A stretch of 6,753 nt of DNA from Gemmatimonadota bacterium. GTDB taxonomy: Bacteria; Gemmatimonadota; Gemmatimonadetes; Gemmatimonadales; GWC2-71-9. Location of the stretch: the NCBI GenBank assembly GCA_003222235.1, contig QHVD01000339.1:1-6753 (forward strand). Reading direction: 5' to 3'. Numbering within the stretch: position 1 is the first letter of the stretch; every line of letters starts with the position of its first letter. Of the stretch, positions 1 to 6,157 are shown piece by piece. The notes under the pieces were generated by a model, which was not told the DNA's origin, did no database searches, and saw only the letters and a list, made by a program, of their open reading frames with translations. A program made the translations under genes and the position numbers.

Positions 1-1736
1 ATCACCTGAGCGCCGGCGCGAACGTGCCCCTGGAGGCTCGTGGCGCTGCGCCAGAACGCGACGCCGAGCACCGCCACCAACAGCCCGAGCAGCGCGGCCG
101 CGGGCACTCCCGGCAGAAACGGCTGGGTGAGCGCCAGCAGCGGCATGCCGACGAGCAGCACGGCGGCCAGCTGGAAGGTGACGACGAGCATCCGACGGGG
201 CGCGGCGGCGAAGTCCACCCGCTTGCGTTGTTCCGTCGGAAGGGCGAGCCGCGCCAGGGTCACGCCAAGCTTCTGGCTCACCCGGACCACGCCGAGGCAA
301 AACGGCGCGCACAGGGCGAGCGCGGTACCGATGACCAGCGACCGGGCAACCAGTTCGGACATGGCGAGGTCATTCTGCGCAACGGCGACGATCTTCCGAA
401 TCGAGGCCGAGGTCGCGACCACGATGCTCGCAATCAGCGCCGCATCGAGGACCAGCAAGCGGAGGAGTGGGCGGACACGCGCCAGCGCAGTATTCGCGGG
501 CCGGCGCGCGCGCAACTCCTCCAGCCAGCTAGTGTAGAGCGCCGCGAACGTCTGGAGCGGCCCCGGGAGCTTACGGTCCACCCAGGCGGCGATCGAGTCC
601 GACGCCCGGATCATCCAGGGCGTGAGCAGGGTGGTGACGGCCGAGACAGTGATGGCCACGGGGTAGAGGAAGTCGCCCGTGGCGCGCAGGGCCAGCCCCA
701 GACCGGCGATAATGAACGAGAACTCGCCGATCTGGGCGAGGCTGAGCCCCGCCTGGATCGAGGTGCGCATCCCCCTACCGGTCAGGAAGGCGCCCAACGA
801 AACGCCCGTCACCTTGCCTAGGACGACGGCCCCGGTCAGGGCCACGGCGCCCTGCCAGTGGCGGGCCACCAGCCTCGGATCGATCAGCATGCCGACCGAC
901 ACGAAGAACACGGCTGCGAACACGTCCCGGACCGGTTCGACCAGATGCGCGACCTGCTTCTCCTCGCCCGATTCGGCGACCAGCGACCCGGCCAGGAAGG
1001 CTCCCAGCGCGACAGAATAGCCGAAGGCTTGCGCGAGGAGCGCGACGGCGAAGCAGATGCCGATGCTCGCGACGAGCGTCGTCTGGCGGCGGTTGAGCCG
1101 GCTGACGGCACGCATCGCCCGGGGCACGAGAAGAAGGCCGACCGTGATCAGGGCGACGAGGAACCCCACCAGTCGAGCGACCGTCGCCGCCAGCGGCCCG
1201 GGGGCGAGTCCGCTCCCCGACGCGACGCCCGTGAGGACGGCGATCAGCAAGACGGCGATCAGGTCTTCTGCGATCAGGATGCCGAGGACGAGCTGGCGCA
1301 GCTTCCCCGTGACCCCCTGCTCCTCGAAGGCCTGCGCGATGATCGTGGTGCTCGAAATGGCGATGACGGCGCCCGCGAACATGCTCTCGAGGCCCGTCCA
1401 CCCGAGGAGGCGGCCGATCGTGAATCCCAGCCAGATCATGAAGCTGGTCTCGAGCAGGGCGGTGAGCCCGGCCGTCGGCCCGACTTCCGCGAGCCTGCGG
1501 AGACTGAACTCGAGCCCGAGCGAAAACATCAGGAGGATGACGCCCAGCTCCGAGAGCGTCTGCACGACGACCGGGTCGGCCACGAGGGGGATCGGCACGT
1601 GGGGCCCGACGATCAGCCCGGCGATGATGTAGCCCAGCACGACCGGCTGACGCAGGCGCTGGAACACCACCGTCGTCACCGCGGCCACGCCGAGGACGAT
1701 CGTGAGGGACTTCAGGAACTCGTGGGCGTCGTGCAT
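1..1736 (-). CDS. CPA2-family cation:proton antiporter (Kef/YbaL-like), C-terminus cut off by window edge
   Basis: Reading the minus strand from the ATG at 1736-1734 gives 578 codons without a stop up to position 3, so the gene is 3'-partial. The protein is very hydrophobic. Residues 1 to about 375 match the CPA2 Na+/H+ exchanger domain: an early VVLGYIIAGLIVGP segment (32-45), LMFSLGLEFSL (69-79), AISSTTII (126-133), an acidic pair in ILIAEDLIAV (153-162), GAFLAGSLVAES (245-256) and LSLAQIGEFSFI (331-342). Family members exchange K+ or Na+ for H+ at the inner membrane. The E157-D158 pair sits where KefC has QD, so ion choice and electrogenicity are open. A charged stretch (about 380-425) and three or four further helices (about 426-565) follow. 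Some CPA2 subfamilies carry these before a TrkA-C regulatory domain, which here would lie outside the window. A TGA lies about 14 codons upstream with no other ATG/GTG/TTG start between, fixing the start; the ribosome site is weak (GAGGGAG, about 15 nt away). Confidence 0.93.
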   Translation of the reverse strand, partial: MHDAHEFLKSLTIVLGVAAVTTVVFQRLRQPVVLGYIIAGLIVGPHVPIPLVADPVVVQTLSELGVILLMFSLGLEFSLRRLAEVGPTAGLTALLETSFMIWLGFTIGRLLGWTGLESMFAGAVIAISSTTIIAQAFEEQGVTGKLRQLVLGILIAEDLIAVLLIAVLTGVASGSGLAPGPLAATVARLVGFLVALITVGLLLVPRAMRAVSRLNRRQTTLVASIGICFAVALLAQAFGYSVALGAFLAGSLVAESGEEKQVAHLVEPVRDVFAAVFFVSVGMLIDPRLVARHWQGAVALTGAVVLGKVTGVSLGAFLTGRGMRTSIQAGLSLAQIGEFSFIIAGLGLALRATGDFLYPVAITVSAVTTLLTPWMIRASDSIAAWVDRKLPGPLQTFAALYTSWLEELRARRPANTALARVRPLLRLLVLDAALIASIVVATSASIRKIVAVAQNDLAMSELVARSLVIGTALALCAPFCLGVVRVSQKLGVTLARLALPTEQRKRVDFAAAPRRMLVVTFQLAAVLLVGMPLLALTQPFLPGVPAAALLGLLVAVLGVAFWRSATSLQGHVRAGAQV

Positions 1737-1772
1737 GCTCGTTGATCGCAGCTCCCTCGCGGAAGACCCTCA

Positions 1773-1784
1773 ACTCGATCGAGT
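1773..1784. promoter_or_regulatory. Perfect 12-bp palindrome, candidate operator
   Basis: ACTCGATCGAGT is its own reverse complement. It lies 37 bp upstream of the antiporter ATG and about 50 bp upstream of the promoter-like pair facing the other way, a suitable place for a dimeric repressor acting on either gene. No second copy was seen in the window. The assignment as an operator is inference from position and symmetry only. Confidence 0.3.
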
Positions 1785-1821
1785 CTCGTCATCGACGCCA
1801 TGCACCAGGGCGAGAAGGGTG

Positions 1822-1848
1822 GTGACAGGGCGGTAATATGCCTAAACT
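1822..1848 (+). promoter_or_regulatory. Weak sigma70-like promoter for the oxidoreductase operon
   Basis: GTGACA (1822-1827, five of six matches to TTGACA) is followed after 15 bp by TAAACT (1843-1848, four of six matches to TATAAT). The spacer is shorter than the usual 16-18 bp. A TAATAT at 1834-1839 is a better -10 by composition but has no fitting -35. Either would give a leader of roughly 80-95 nt before the ATG at 1939. Confidence 0.25.
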
Positions 1849-1858
1849 GTGCGCGTGT

Positions 1859-1878
1859 CCGGAGCGAAGTGGCTCCGG
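1859..1878 (+). promoter_or_regulatory. GC-rich stem-loop in the operon leader
   Basis: CCGGAGC (1859-1865) pairs perfectly with GCTCCGG (1872-1878) around a six-base loop, GAAGTG. It falls just downstream of the promoter-like pair and 60 bp before the oxidoreductase ATG, so it would sit near the 5' end of the message. There is no T-tract after it, so it is not a standard terminator. A role in mRNA stability or as a protein-binding site is possible but not shown. Confidence 0.4.
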
Positions 1879-1925
1879 TGGTCGATACGGATTCTTCGTT
1901 GGCACACTGACCGCGACCGACAGTC

Positions 1926-1931
1926 GAGGAG
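1926..1931 (+). promoter_or_regulatory. Strong ribosome binding site that sets the oxidoreductase start
   Basis: GAGGAG lies seven bases before the ATG at 1939, an ideal Shine-Dalgarno position. This decides the start in favour of 1939 over the upstream in-frame GTG at 1849. Confidence 0.8.
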
Positions 1932-1938
1932 ATCTCCC

Positions 1939-3459
1939 ATGCCCGATCGGAGACCGGCTCGCCTGACCGCCGGGCGGCTGACCGTGGCGCTCGCCGCGGC
2001 CGTCCTGCTCGCCCTCGCTCTTTACGCCAGCACGTTCGTCATCTCTTACGAGGACTTTTTCCGGGCCGAGGACCCGCTCGTCAGGAATGACGTCGCGCGC
2101 CTGGCGCCCGCGCGCGTAGAGCGCGTGGACACGGTCCGGGAGGTCGATCAGCTCCGGGCCGTCCTGCGGGAGGCGAGGCAGCGCGGGCTCAAGGTGTCGA
2201 TCTCCGGAAGCCGCCACAGTCAGGGAGGCCACACCTACACCCGGGGCGGCGTCGTGTTGAACATGCGCGGGTTCAACCGGGTCCGTGCCGTCGATCCGGT
2301 CGCCCTGACCATCACGGTGGAGAGCGGCACGACGTGGGACGAAGTGCAGCGCGCCATCGCCCCTCGGGGACTCGCGCTCAAGGTGATGCAATCCTCGAAC
2401 ATCTTCACCGTGGGCGGCACGCTGAGCGCCAACGCGCACGGGCGCGACCTCGATGTGACCCAGGCGGTCGAGGTGGTCGAGAGCTTCCGGCTGCTGCTCG
2501 CCAATGGGAACGTGGTCCAGGTCAGCCGGGATGAGAATCCGGAGCTCTTCTCGCTCGTCATCGGCGGATACGGCCTCTACGGCGTGATCCTCGACGTCAC
2601 GCTCCGGGTCACGCGCGACGAGCTGTACGAGCAGCGCGCCGTCTCGATGGATTACCGGGAGTTCCCGGGCTATTTCGCCCGGAACATCAAGCCCGACTCA
2701 GACGTGGTGCTGATGCTCGCGCGCCCGTCCATCGACCCGAACCCCGACTCGTTCCTGAGGGAGGTGGTGGTCGTGACCTGGCGGCGCGCCGGCCCCGGCG
2801 GGCCGGGCGGGCGGGGCAGCTTCGACCTCACCGAGGAGGCGCACGTCTGGCGCGACCGGTTCTTCTTCGGCCTGTCGCGCCGCTTCGACTGGGCGAAGTC
2901 GCTCCGCTGGAGGCTCCAGAAGAAGGTCGAGCTGGGCGCCGGCGAGGCCCGGATCGTCTCCCGCAACAACGCGATGCGGCCGCCGCTCGCGCCGCTCGAG
3001 TTCCTCGAGTACCACTCGCGCCGCGACACGGACATCATCCAGGAGTACTACATACCGGTCGAGAACTTCGTCCCGTTCATGGACCGCTTCCGCGAGATCC
3101 TCGTCGGCGGCAAGATGAACGTGCTCAGCTCGACCGTGCGCTACGTGACTCCGAATGCCACGCCGGCCCTCGCCTACGCCCCGCGCCGCCCCGCCTTCGC
3201 GATCATCCAGATGAGCAACGTCGGGCTGTCCCCGGACGCGCAGGCACAAGCCGAGGCCGTGACCCGGCAGCTCGTCGATGCGGCGCTGGAGCACGGCGGC
3301 ACGTACTACCTGACGTACCAGCTCTACCCGACGGCGGACCAGCTGCATCGCGCCTACCCCAACGCGCGCCGCGCCTTCGCCCGCAAGCGGTTCTACGACC
3401 CGGACGAGACCTTCACCAACCAATTCTACGAGCGCTATGGGCACACCGAGCCGCGTTGA
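1939..3459 (+). CDS. Membrane-anchored FAD-linked oxidoreductase (COG0277 / PCMH-type FAD-binding fold)
   Basis: 506 residues from the ATG with the strong ribosome site. An Arg-rich N-terminus (RR at 4-5) and one hydrophobic helix (about 14-35) predict an anchor with the catalytic domain outside the cytoplasm. The FAD-binding domain spans about 55-225: a PP-loop-like ISGSRHSQGG (88-97), VESGTTWDEV (127-136), FTVGGTLSANAHG (156-168) and GGYGLYGVILDVTLRV (209-224). H93 sits where several relatives (aldonolactone, xylitol and cytokinin oxidases) bind FAD covalently through histidine. The C-terminal part holds IIQEYYIP (366-373) and DPDETFTNQFYERY (487-500), typical of the substrate domain end in this superfamily. 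Members oxidise alcohols, polyols, aldonolactones or sugar-lipids with O2 or a dye/quinone as acceptor; the substrate here cannot be read. A Gly/Pro-rich insert lies at 285-294. The last 23 bp overlap the next gene, indicating co-transcription. Confidence 0.88.
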   Translation: MPDRRPARLTAGRLTVALAAAVLLALALYASTFVISYEDFFRAEDPLVRNDVARLAPARVERVDTVREVDQLRAVLREARQRGLKVSISGSRHSQGGHTYTRGGVVLNMRGFNRVRAVDPVALTITVESGTTWDEVQRAIAPRGLALKVMQSSNIFTVGGTLSANAHGRDLDVTQAVEVVESFRLLLANGNVVQVSRDENPELFSLVIGGYGLYGVILDVTLRVTRDELYEQRAVSMDYREFPGYFARNIKPDSDVVLMLARPSIDPNPDSFLREVVVVTWRRAGPGGPGGRGSFDLTEEAHVWRDRFFFGLSRRFDWAKSLRWRLQKKVELGAGEARIVSRNNAMRPPLAPLEFLEYHSRRDTDIIQEYYIPVENFVPFMDRFREILVGGKMNVLSSTVRYVTPNATPALAYAPRRPAFAIIQMSNVGLSPDAQAQAEAVTRQLVDAALEHGGTYYLTYQLYPTADQLHRAYPNARRAFARKRFYDPDETFTNQFYERYGHTEPR

Positions 3460-4378
3460 TGTGTCGCCCCCGCGCCGCGGGCGCCGGCGCCAGATCCTCG
3501 CCGCCGTCGCCCTCACGCTGGGAGTCGCCGCCCTTTACCTCTTCGCTTACGAGCCGCCGTATCGAGGCTCGCTCGTCGCCCGGCCGTCGCGCTCGCTCGT
3601 ATTCGCCCATCGCGGCTTCGGCGACCTTGCTCCGGACAACAGCCTCTACGCCGTCGAGCGCGCGCTCGCGGCGGGCATGGACGGCGTGGACATGGACGGC
3701 CAGCTCACCCGGGACAGCGCGCTCGTCATCTTCCACGACCTGAGCGTCGATCGGTTGACGTCGGGCACCGGCCGCGTGCGGGACAAGACACTGAAAGAGA
3801 TGCTCGCTCTCGACCTGGGGCCCAAGTACGACCCGGCGATACGTGGGGCCTATGTCAGGACGTTCGAGGACTTCGTCCGCGCGGTGAAGGGGCGCGGAAT
3901 CCTCATGGTCGAGCTGAAGGTGCCGGGCCTCGCACCGAGCGGGATCGAGCAGCGGGCGGTCAAGATCATTCAGCGGTACGACGCACACCAGGATGTCGTG
4001 CTCAGCTCGTTCAACCCCCTCGTGCTCTATCGCGTGAAGCGGCTCGACCCCCGAGTCCGGACCGCCCTGATCTTCATGGACACGAACTGGAATCCGGAGC
4101 TCGTCGCCGAGATCAAGCCGGGGGACCTGGTGAATCTCCCGTGGCCGCTGCGGCAGGAGTTCATCCGCCGCGCGCTACGCAAGATAGTCCGCCCGGACCT
4201 GCTGAGCATCAATCATGAGGTGGACGAGGCGGTCATCGACCGCTTGATCGCGAAGGGGTGGCCGGTGTTCATCTGGACGGTGGACACGGAGGAGGAAGTC
4301 CGGTTGGCACTGTCCAAGCGGCCGTACGGCGTGATCTCGAATGAGCCGATTCGCGCCCGGCAGCTTCGCGGCGAATGA
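3437..4378 (+). CDS. Membrane-anchored glycerophosphodiester phosphodiesterase family protein
   Basis: 313 residues. A basic N-terminus (PPRRGRRRQ, 11-19) and one hydrophobic helix (20-38) predict a cytoplasm-in anchor with the enzyme outside. The GDPD TIM-barrel motifs are clear: FAHRGFGDLAPDNS (56-69) with H58-R59, GVDMDGQLTRD (83-93), HD at 100-101, VELK (158-161), FIWTVD (278-283) and GVISNEP (298-304). H58 and H100 match the catalytic pair; D85, D87 and E159 match the metal ligands, although the first is normally Glu (E-x-D here D-x-D) and the usual PENT reads PDNS. Family members split glycerophosphodiesters into glycerol-3-phosphate and an alcohol; some relatives cleave lysophospholipids. 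The ATG at 3437 overlaps the oxidoreductase by 23 bp. A GTG at 3461, two bases past that stop, would be an alternative start (305 residues). The stop overlaps the next ATG. Confidence 0.9.
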   Translation: MGTPSRVDVSPPRRGRRRQILAAVALTLGVAALYLFAYEPPYRGSLVARPSRSLVFAHRGFGDLAPDNSLYAVERALAAGMDGVDMDGQLTRDSALVIFHDLSVDRLTSGTGRVRDKTLKEMLALDLGPKYDPAIRGAYVRTFEDFVRAVKGRGILMVELKVPGLAPSGIEQRAVKIIQRYDAHQDVVLSSFNPLVLYRVKRLDPRVRTALIFMDTNWNPELVAEIKPGDLVNLPWPLRQEFIRRALRKIVRPDLLSINHEVDEAVIDRLIAKGWPVFIWTVDTEEEVRLALSKRPYGVISNEPIRARQLRGE

Positions 4379-5076
4379 GCCTCCCGGCGGGCATCTCCAT
4401 CCCCAAGCCGGATGTCGTCTTCACGGATCTCGGTCTGGCGATCCTGGGCGCCTACCTCGGATGGCGGCTCTGGACGGCGCGCGGAGGGGGGATGTTGCCG
4501 AGGACCGGCGTCGTCGTCGTTGGCGGACTCGCCAGCGCCGCGTTTTGGGGCGCGATCTTTCACGCCTTCTTCCCCGCCAACACGGCGACGCCCTCCGGCT
4601 TCATCGTCTGGATCGCCGTCGCGCTCTCGATCCTGGTTGTCGCCGCTGCGCTGCTCGAGCTGGGCCTTCGTATCCTGGCCCCACGACTTGCGCCGCTTGT
4701 GCGCCGGTCGATCGTGGTCACGTACGCCGCCGGCTTCGCGGCCGTCGTGCTGTTCGTGGACGAGTCGTTCTCCACGATCGTGCGCTTCTACGCACCGGCG
4801 CTCGTTTTCTTCCTGATCGTCGCGGTGCGGCAGGCGATCCGCACCCGCAACGCCGGCTGGAGGCTGATCGCCGTCTCTTTCATCATCTCGGGCGCAGCGG
4901 CGCTGCTGCAGCAGGCGAACGTGTCGATCCACCCCGTCTACTTCGACCACAACGCGGTTTACCACGTGTTGCAGGGCATCGCACTCGTGCTGCTCTACCG
5001 TGGATTCCGGCAGGCACCCGCAGCGTCGGCAGGAGCGTATGCAGGCGGAACGGATCCCGCGCCTCGCCAAGGATGA
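4375..5076 (+). CDS. Seven-TM membrane protein with conserved-looking histidines, function unknown
   Basis: 233 residues starting in an ATGA overlap with the phosphodiesterase stop, so translation is probably coupled. Seven hydrophobic segments can be drawn at about 13-33, 44-64, 76-100, 111-129, 135-153, 163-180 and 192-210, followed by a small Ala/Gly-rich tail. Polar residues stand out at or near membrane ends: D18, H63 in FWGAIFHAFFP (57-67), E95, D129-E130, H186, and D191-H192 with H197 in FDHNAVYH (190-197). A histidine at the end of segment 2 plus a His pair at segment 7 recalls the CREST superfamily (ceramidases, PAQR receptors), whose histidines bind zinc. The spacing differs, however (H-x4-H rather than H-x3-H, and Gly instead of Ser four residues before H63). 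I do not recognise the family with certainty. The operon context suggests a membrane or lipid role shared with the two upstream enzymes. Confidence 0.8.
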   Translation: MSLPAGISIPKPDVVFTDLGLAILGAYLGWRLWTARGGGMLPRTGVVVVGGLASAAFWGAIFHAFFPANTATPSGFIVWIAVALSILVVAAALLELGLRILAPRLAPLVRRSIVVTYAAGFAAVVLFVDESFSTIVRFYAPALVFFLIVAVRQAIRTRNAGWRLIAVSFIISGAAALLQQANVSIHPVYFDHNAVYHVLQGIALVLLYRGFRQAPAASAGAYAGGTDPAPRQG

Positions 5077-5088
5077 GCGCCTGGCGCG

Positions 5089-5778
5089 TCAGTGGGCGCG
5101 GACCGTGAATTCCAGGCCGCCTTCGAAGGGTAGGGTCATGGTGCGCAGGCCGTTCTGCGGATCGTTGACGAACTCGAAATAGTCGCGATATGCCTCGTGG
5201 AATTGCGTGGTGTTGTCACAGATGACGACCGCCCCCTCCCGCAAGTAGGGCGCCACCAGCGCGAGCGCCGGCCGAGCCATCGGCGTCCAGATGTCGACGA
5301 GCATGAAGTCGACCGACCCGCCGACATCCACCAGCGTCTCGCGCAAGTCGCCTTCGCGCAGCTCGATCAGGTCCGACAAGCCGGCTGCGGCGAAATTGGC
5401 GCGTGCCACCTCCGCCTTCTCCGGCTCATACTCCGTGGCGATCACGACGCCGTGGGCGTCATGACGAAGATTGTCGCGCACGGCCGCGGCAAGAAAGAGA
5501 GTGGAGACACCAAACGACGTACCGGCTTCGACCACCCGTCTCGCTCGAAGGGCGCGGCACACGTGATAGCAAAACTCCGCCTTGTCGCGATCGAGCGCCA
5601 CGAGCTTGTCCCTCAGAAACTGGTTGGCTCCGGCGTCGAAGCGGTTCCAATCGAGGGAGCCCTGGGCGGCGCGAGCGGCGAAGTAGGATGCGAGCGATTC
5701 ACGTTGGCTCGCATCCGCCGCGTAGAGCCGATCGAGCAGCTCGTCGATCGGGGAACCAAGAACCAGGTGTCTGTTCAT
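5089..5778 (-). CDS. Class I SAM-dependent O-methyltransferase (family 3 / Methyltransf_24 type)
   Basis: 229 residues from the ATG at 5778. The SAM-binding glycine motif is VVEAGTSFGVST (82-93); the acidic end of beta-2 is ATEYEPEK (114-121) with E117; REGDLRETL (141-149) contacts the adenine region; DFMLVDIW (157-164) and ICDNT (186-190) follow. D162, D188 and N189 match the metal ligands of cation-dependent catechol/caffeoyl-CoA-type O-methyltransferases, so transfer to a vicinal hydroxyl of a small molecule is plausible. The N-terminal 60 residues form a helical lid typical of the group. A GTG at 5802 would add eight residues (VGPGRAF-like, unlikely). The ATG overlaps the stop of an upstream minus-strand frame in an ATGA arrangement, which supports 5778. 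The gene converges on the seven-TM gene with 12 bp between stops and no clear terminator. Substrate not determinable. Confidence 0.85.
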   Translation of the reverse strand: MNRHLVLGSPIDELLDRLYAADASQRESLASYFAARAAQGSLDWNRFDAGANQFLRDKLVALDRDKAEFCYHVCRALRARRVVEAGTSFGVSTLFLAAAVRDNLRHDAHGVVIATEYEPEKAEVARANFAAAGLSDLIELREGDLRETLVDVGGSVDFMLVDIWTPMARPALALVAPYLREGAVVICDNTTQFHEAYRDYFEFVNDPQNGLRTMTLPFEGGLEFTVRAH

Positions 5779-5954
5779 GAACGCACGCCCAGGCCCCACC
5801 ACGGCCGTTCATCGGCGGCGGGACCGTAGATCGGCGTGAGCGACACGTCGTTCAAATGCAGATACACACCGAGCTGGCTGCGATAAGCTGCGGGCCGACT
5901 TCCGGCGGCGCAATCCTGCCGTGCCCTACGTCGGGTGCTGATAGGCGCACACAC
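5775..5954 (-). pseudogene. Probable 3' remnant of a gene (or tiny ORF) overlapping the methyltransferase start
   Basis: On the minus strand a frame open from a TAG at 5969-5967 ends with TGA at 5777-5775, which overlaps the methyltransferase ATG by the ATGA pattern. Its last 35 or so codons (about 5775-5880) look coding: high GC at third positions and a plausible protein tail with GVYLHLNDVSLTPIYGP then RPWWGLGVRS. The earlier codons are Arg-rich and look random. A GTG at 5954 would give 59 residues and a GTG at 5867 only 30; neither has a ribosome site. The simplest reading is the C-terminal end of a gene once co-transcribed with the methyltransferase, whose 5' part has been lost. A genuine small protein is the alternative. 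I do not recognise the family. Confidence 0.4.
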
Positions 5955-5955
5955 G

Positions 5956-6007
5956 AACGCTTCCCGCTAAGGACGCGCCCAGGCAGCTTCAAGCGTTGGT
6001 GGGCGCG
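5956..6007. repeat. Two interleaved inverted repeats
   Basis: AACGCTT (5956-5962) is the reverse complement of AAGCGTT (5991-5997), and CGCGCCCA (5974-5981) is the reverse complement of TGGGCGCG (6000-6007). The arms alternate (A, B, A', B'), so a transcript could form one stem or the other, or a pseudoknot-like fold, but not two independent hairpins. No T-tract follows. Neither stem is long enough to exclude chance in GC-rich DNA. Confidence 0.4.
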
Positions 6008-6127
6008 CGCTTATGAGCGTTGCGCAGCCGACTCGGCCGGCAGCAACATTTCGCACCGCAATGCAGTGATCAGATGACGCTCGGCTCGCCTCACCGACTT
6101 ACCGTCCAGCCCGTTGGCGATCCCCCG

Positions 6128-6157
6128 TTGCCGAGGGTCTCGAGCCGAGCGTATGTT
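6128..6157 (+). promoter_or_regulatory. Promoter-like pair placing transcription start at the Uma2 ATG
   Basis: TTGCCG (6128-6133) and TATGTT (6152-6157) each match four of six consensus bases, with an 18-bp spacer. Transcription would begin about seven bases later, at or next to the ATG at 6164, giving a leaderless or nearly leaderless message. This agrees with the lack of a Shine-Dalgarno sequence. The matches are weak. Confidence 0.25.

Larger units (their letters stand above)
1737..1938. other. Divergent intergenic region between antiporter gene and oxidoreductase operon
   Basis: These 202 bp separate two divergently transcribed units and should hold both promoters. I see a perfect 12-bp palindrome (1773-1784), a weak sigma70-like pair on the plus strand (1822-1848) and a GC stem-loop (1859-1878), each listed separately. 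A GTG at 1849 is in frame with the oxidoreductase, but the extra 30 residues it would add are rich in Arg/Trp and unlike a family N-terminus, so this stretch is treated as non-coding. Confidence 0.7.

Noticed and set aside
24..821. Plus-strand open frame of 265 codons
   Set aside because: Its Arg/Gly/Glu/Gln-rich composition lacks any domain, and it lies antisense to the well-supported antiporter gene.
858..1745. Plus-strand open frame of 295 codons
   Set aside because: Antisense artefact of the antiporter; very rich in Asp, Glu and Arg with no motif or ribosome site.
775..1773. Minus-strand open frame of 332 codons overlapping the antiporter in another frame
   Set aside because: An Arg/Pro-rich translation is typical of a shifted GC-rich frame; the frame starting at 1736 gives clear transmembrane and CPA2 motifs instead.
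1849..1938. Upstream GTG start for the oxidoreductase
   Set aside because: It would add 30 residues of unnatural composition that include the leader stem-loop; the ATG at 1939 has an ideal GAGGAG seven bases upstream.
2698..3516. Long minus-strand frame opposite the oxidoreductase
   Set aside because: Antisense shadow rich in Arg, Val and Glu with no recognisable domain.
4213..5070. Minus-strand frame of 285 codons opposite the phosphodiesterase end and seven-TM gene
   Set aside because: Composition dominated by Arg, Asp and Glu; antisense to a frame with clear membrane segments and an ATGA coupling.
5197..5829. Plus-strand frame opposite the methyltransferase
   Set aside because: The opposite strand carries intact SAM-binding motifs; this frame has none.
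5956..5997. Integron attC site
   Set aside because: The AAC...GTT ends are present but the flanking RYYYAAC and GTTRRRY cores do not match, the span is short, and there is no integrase or cassette array.
5856..6077. Short plus-strand frame of 73 codons
   Set aside because: No ribosome site, no motif and poor coding bias; it partly overlaps the better minus-strand remnant frame.
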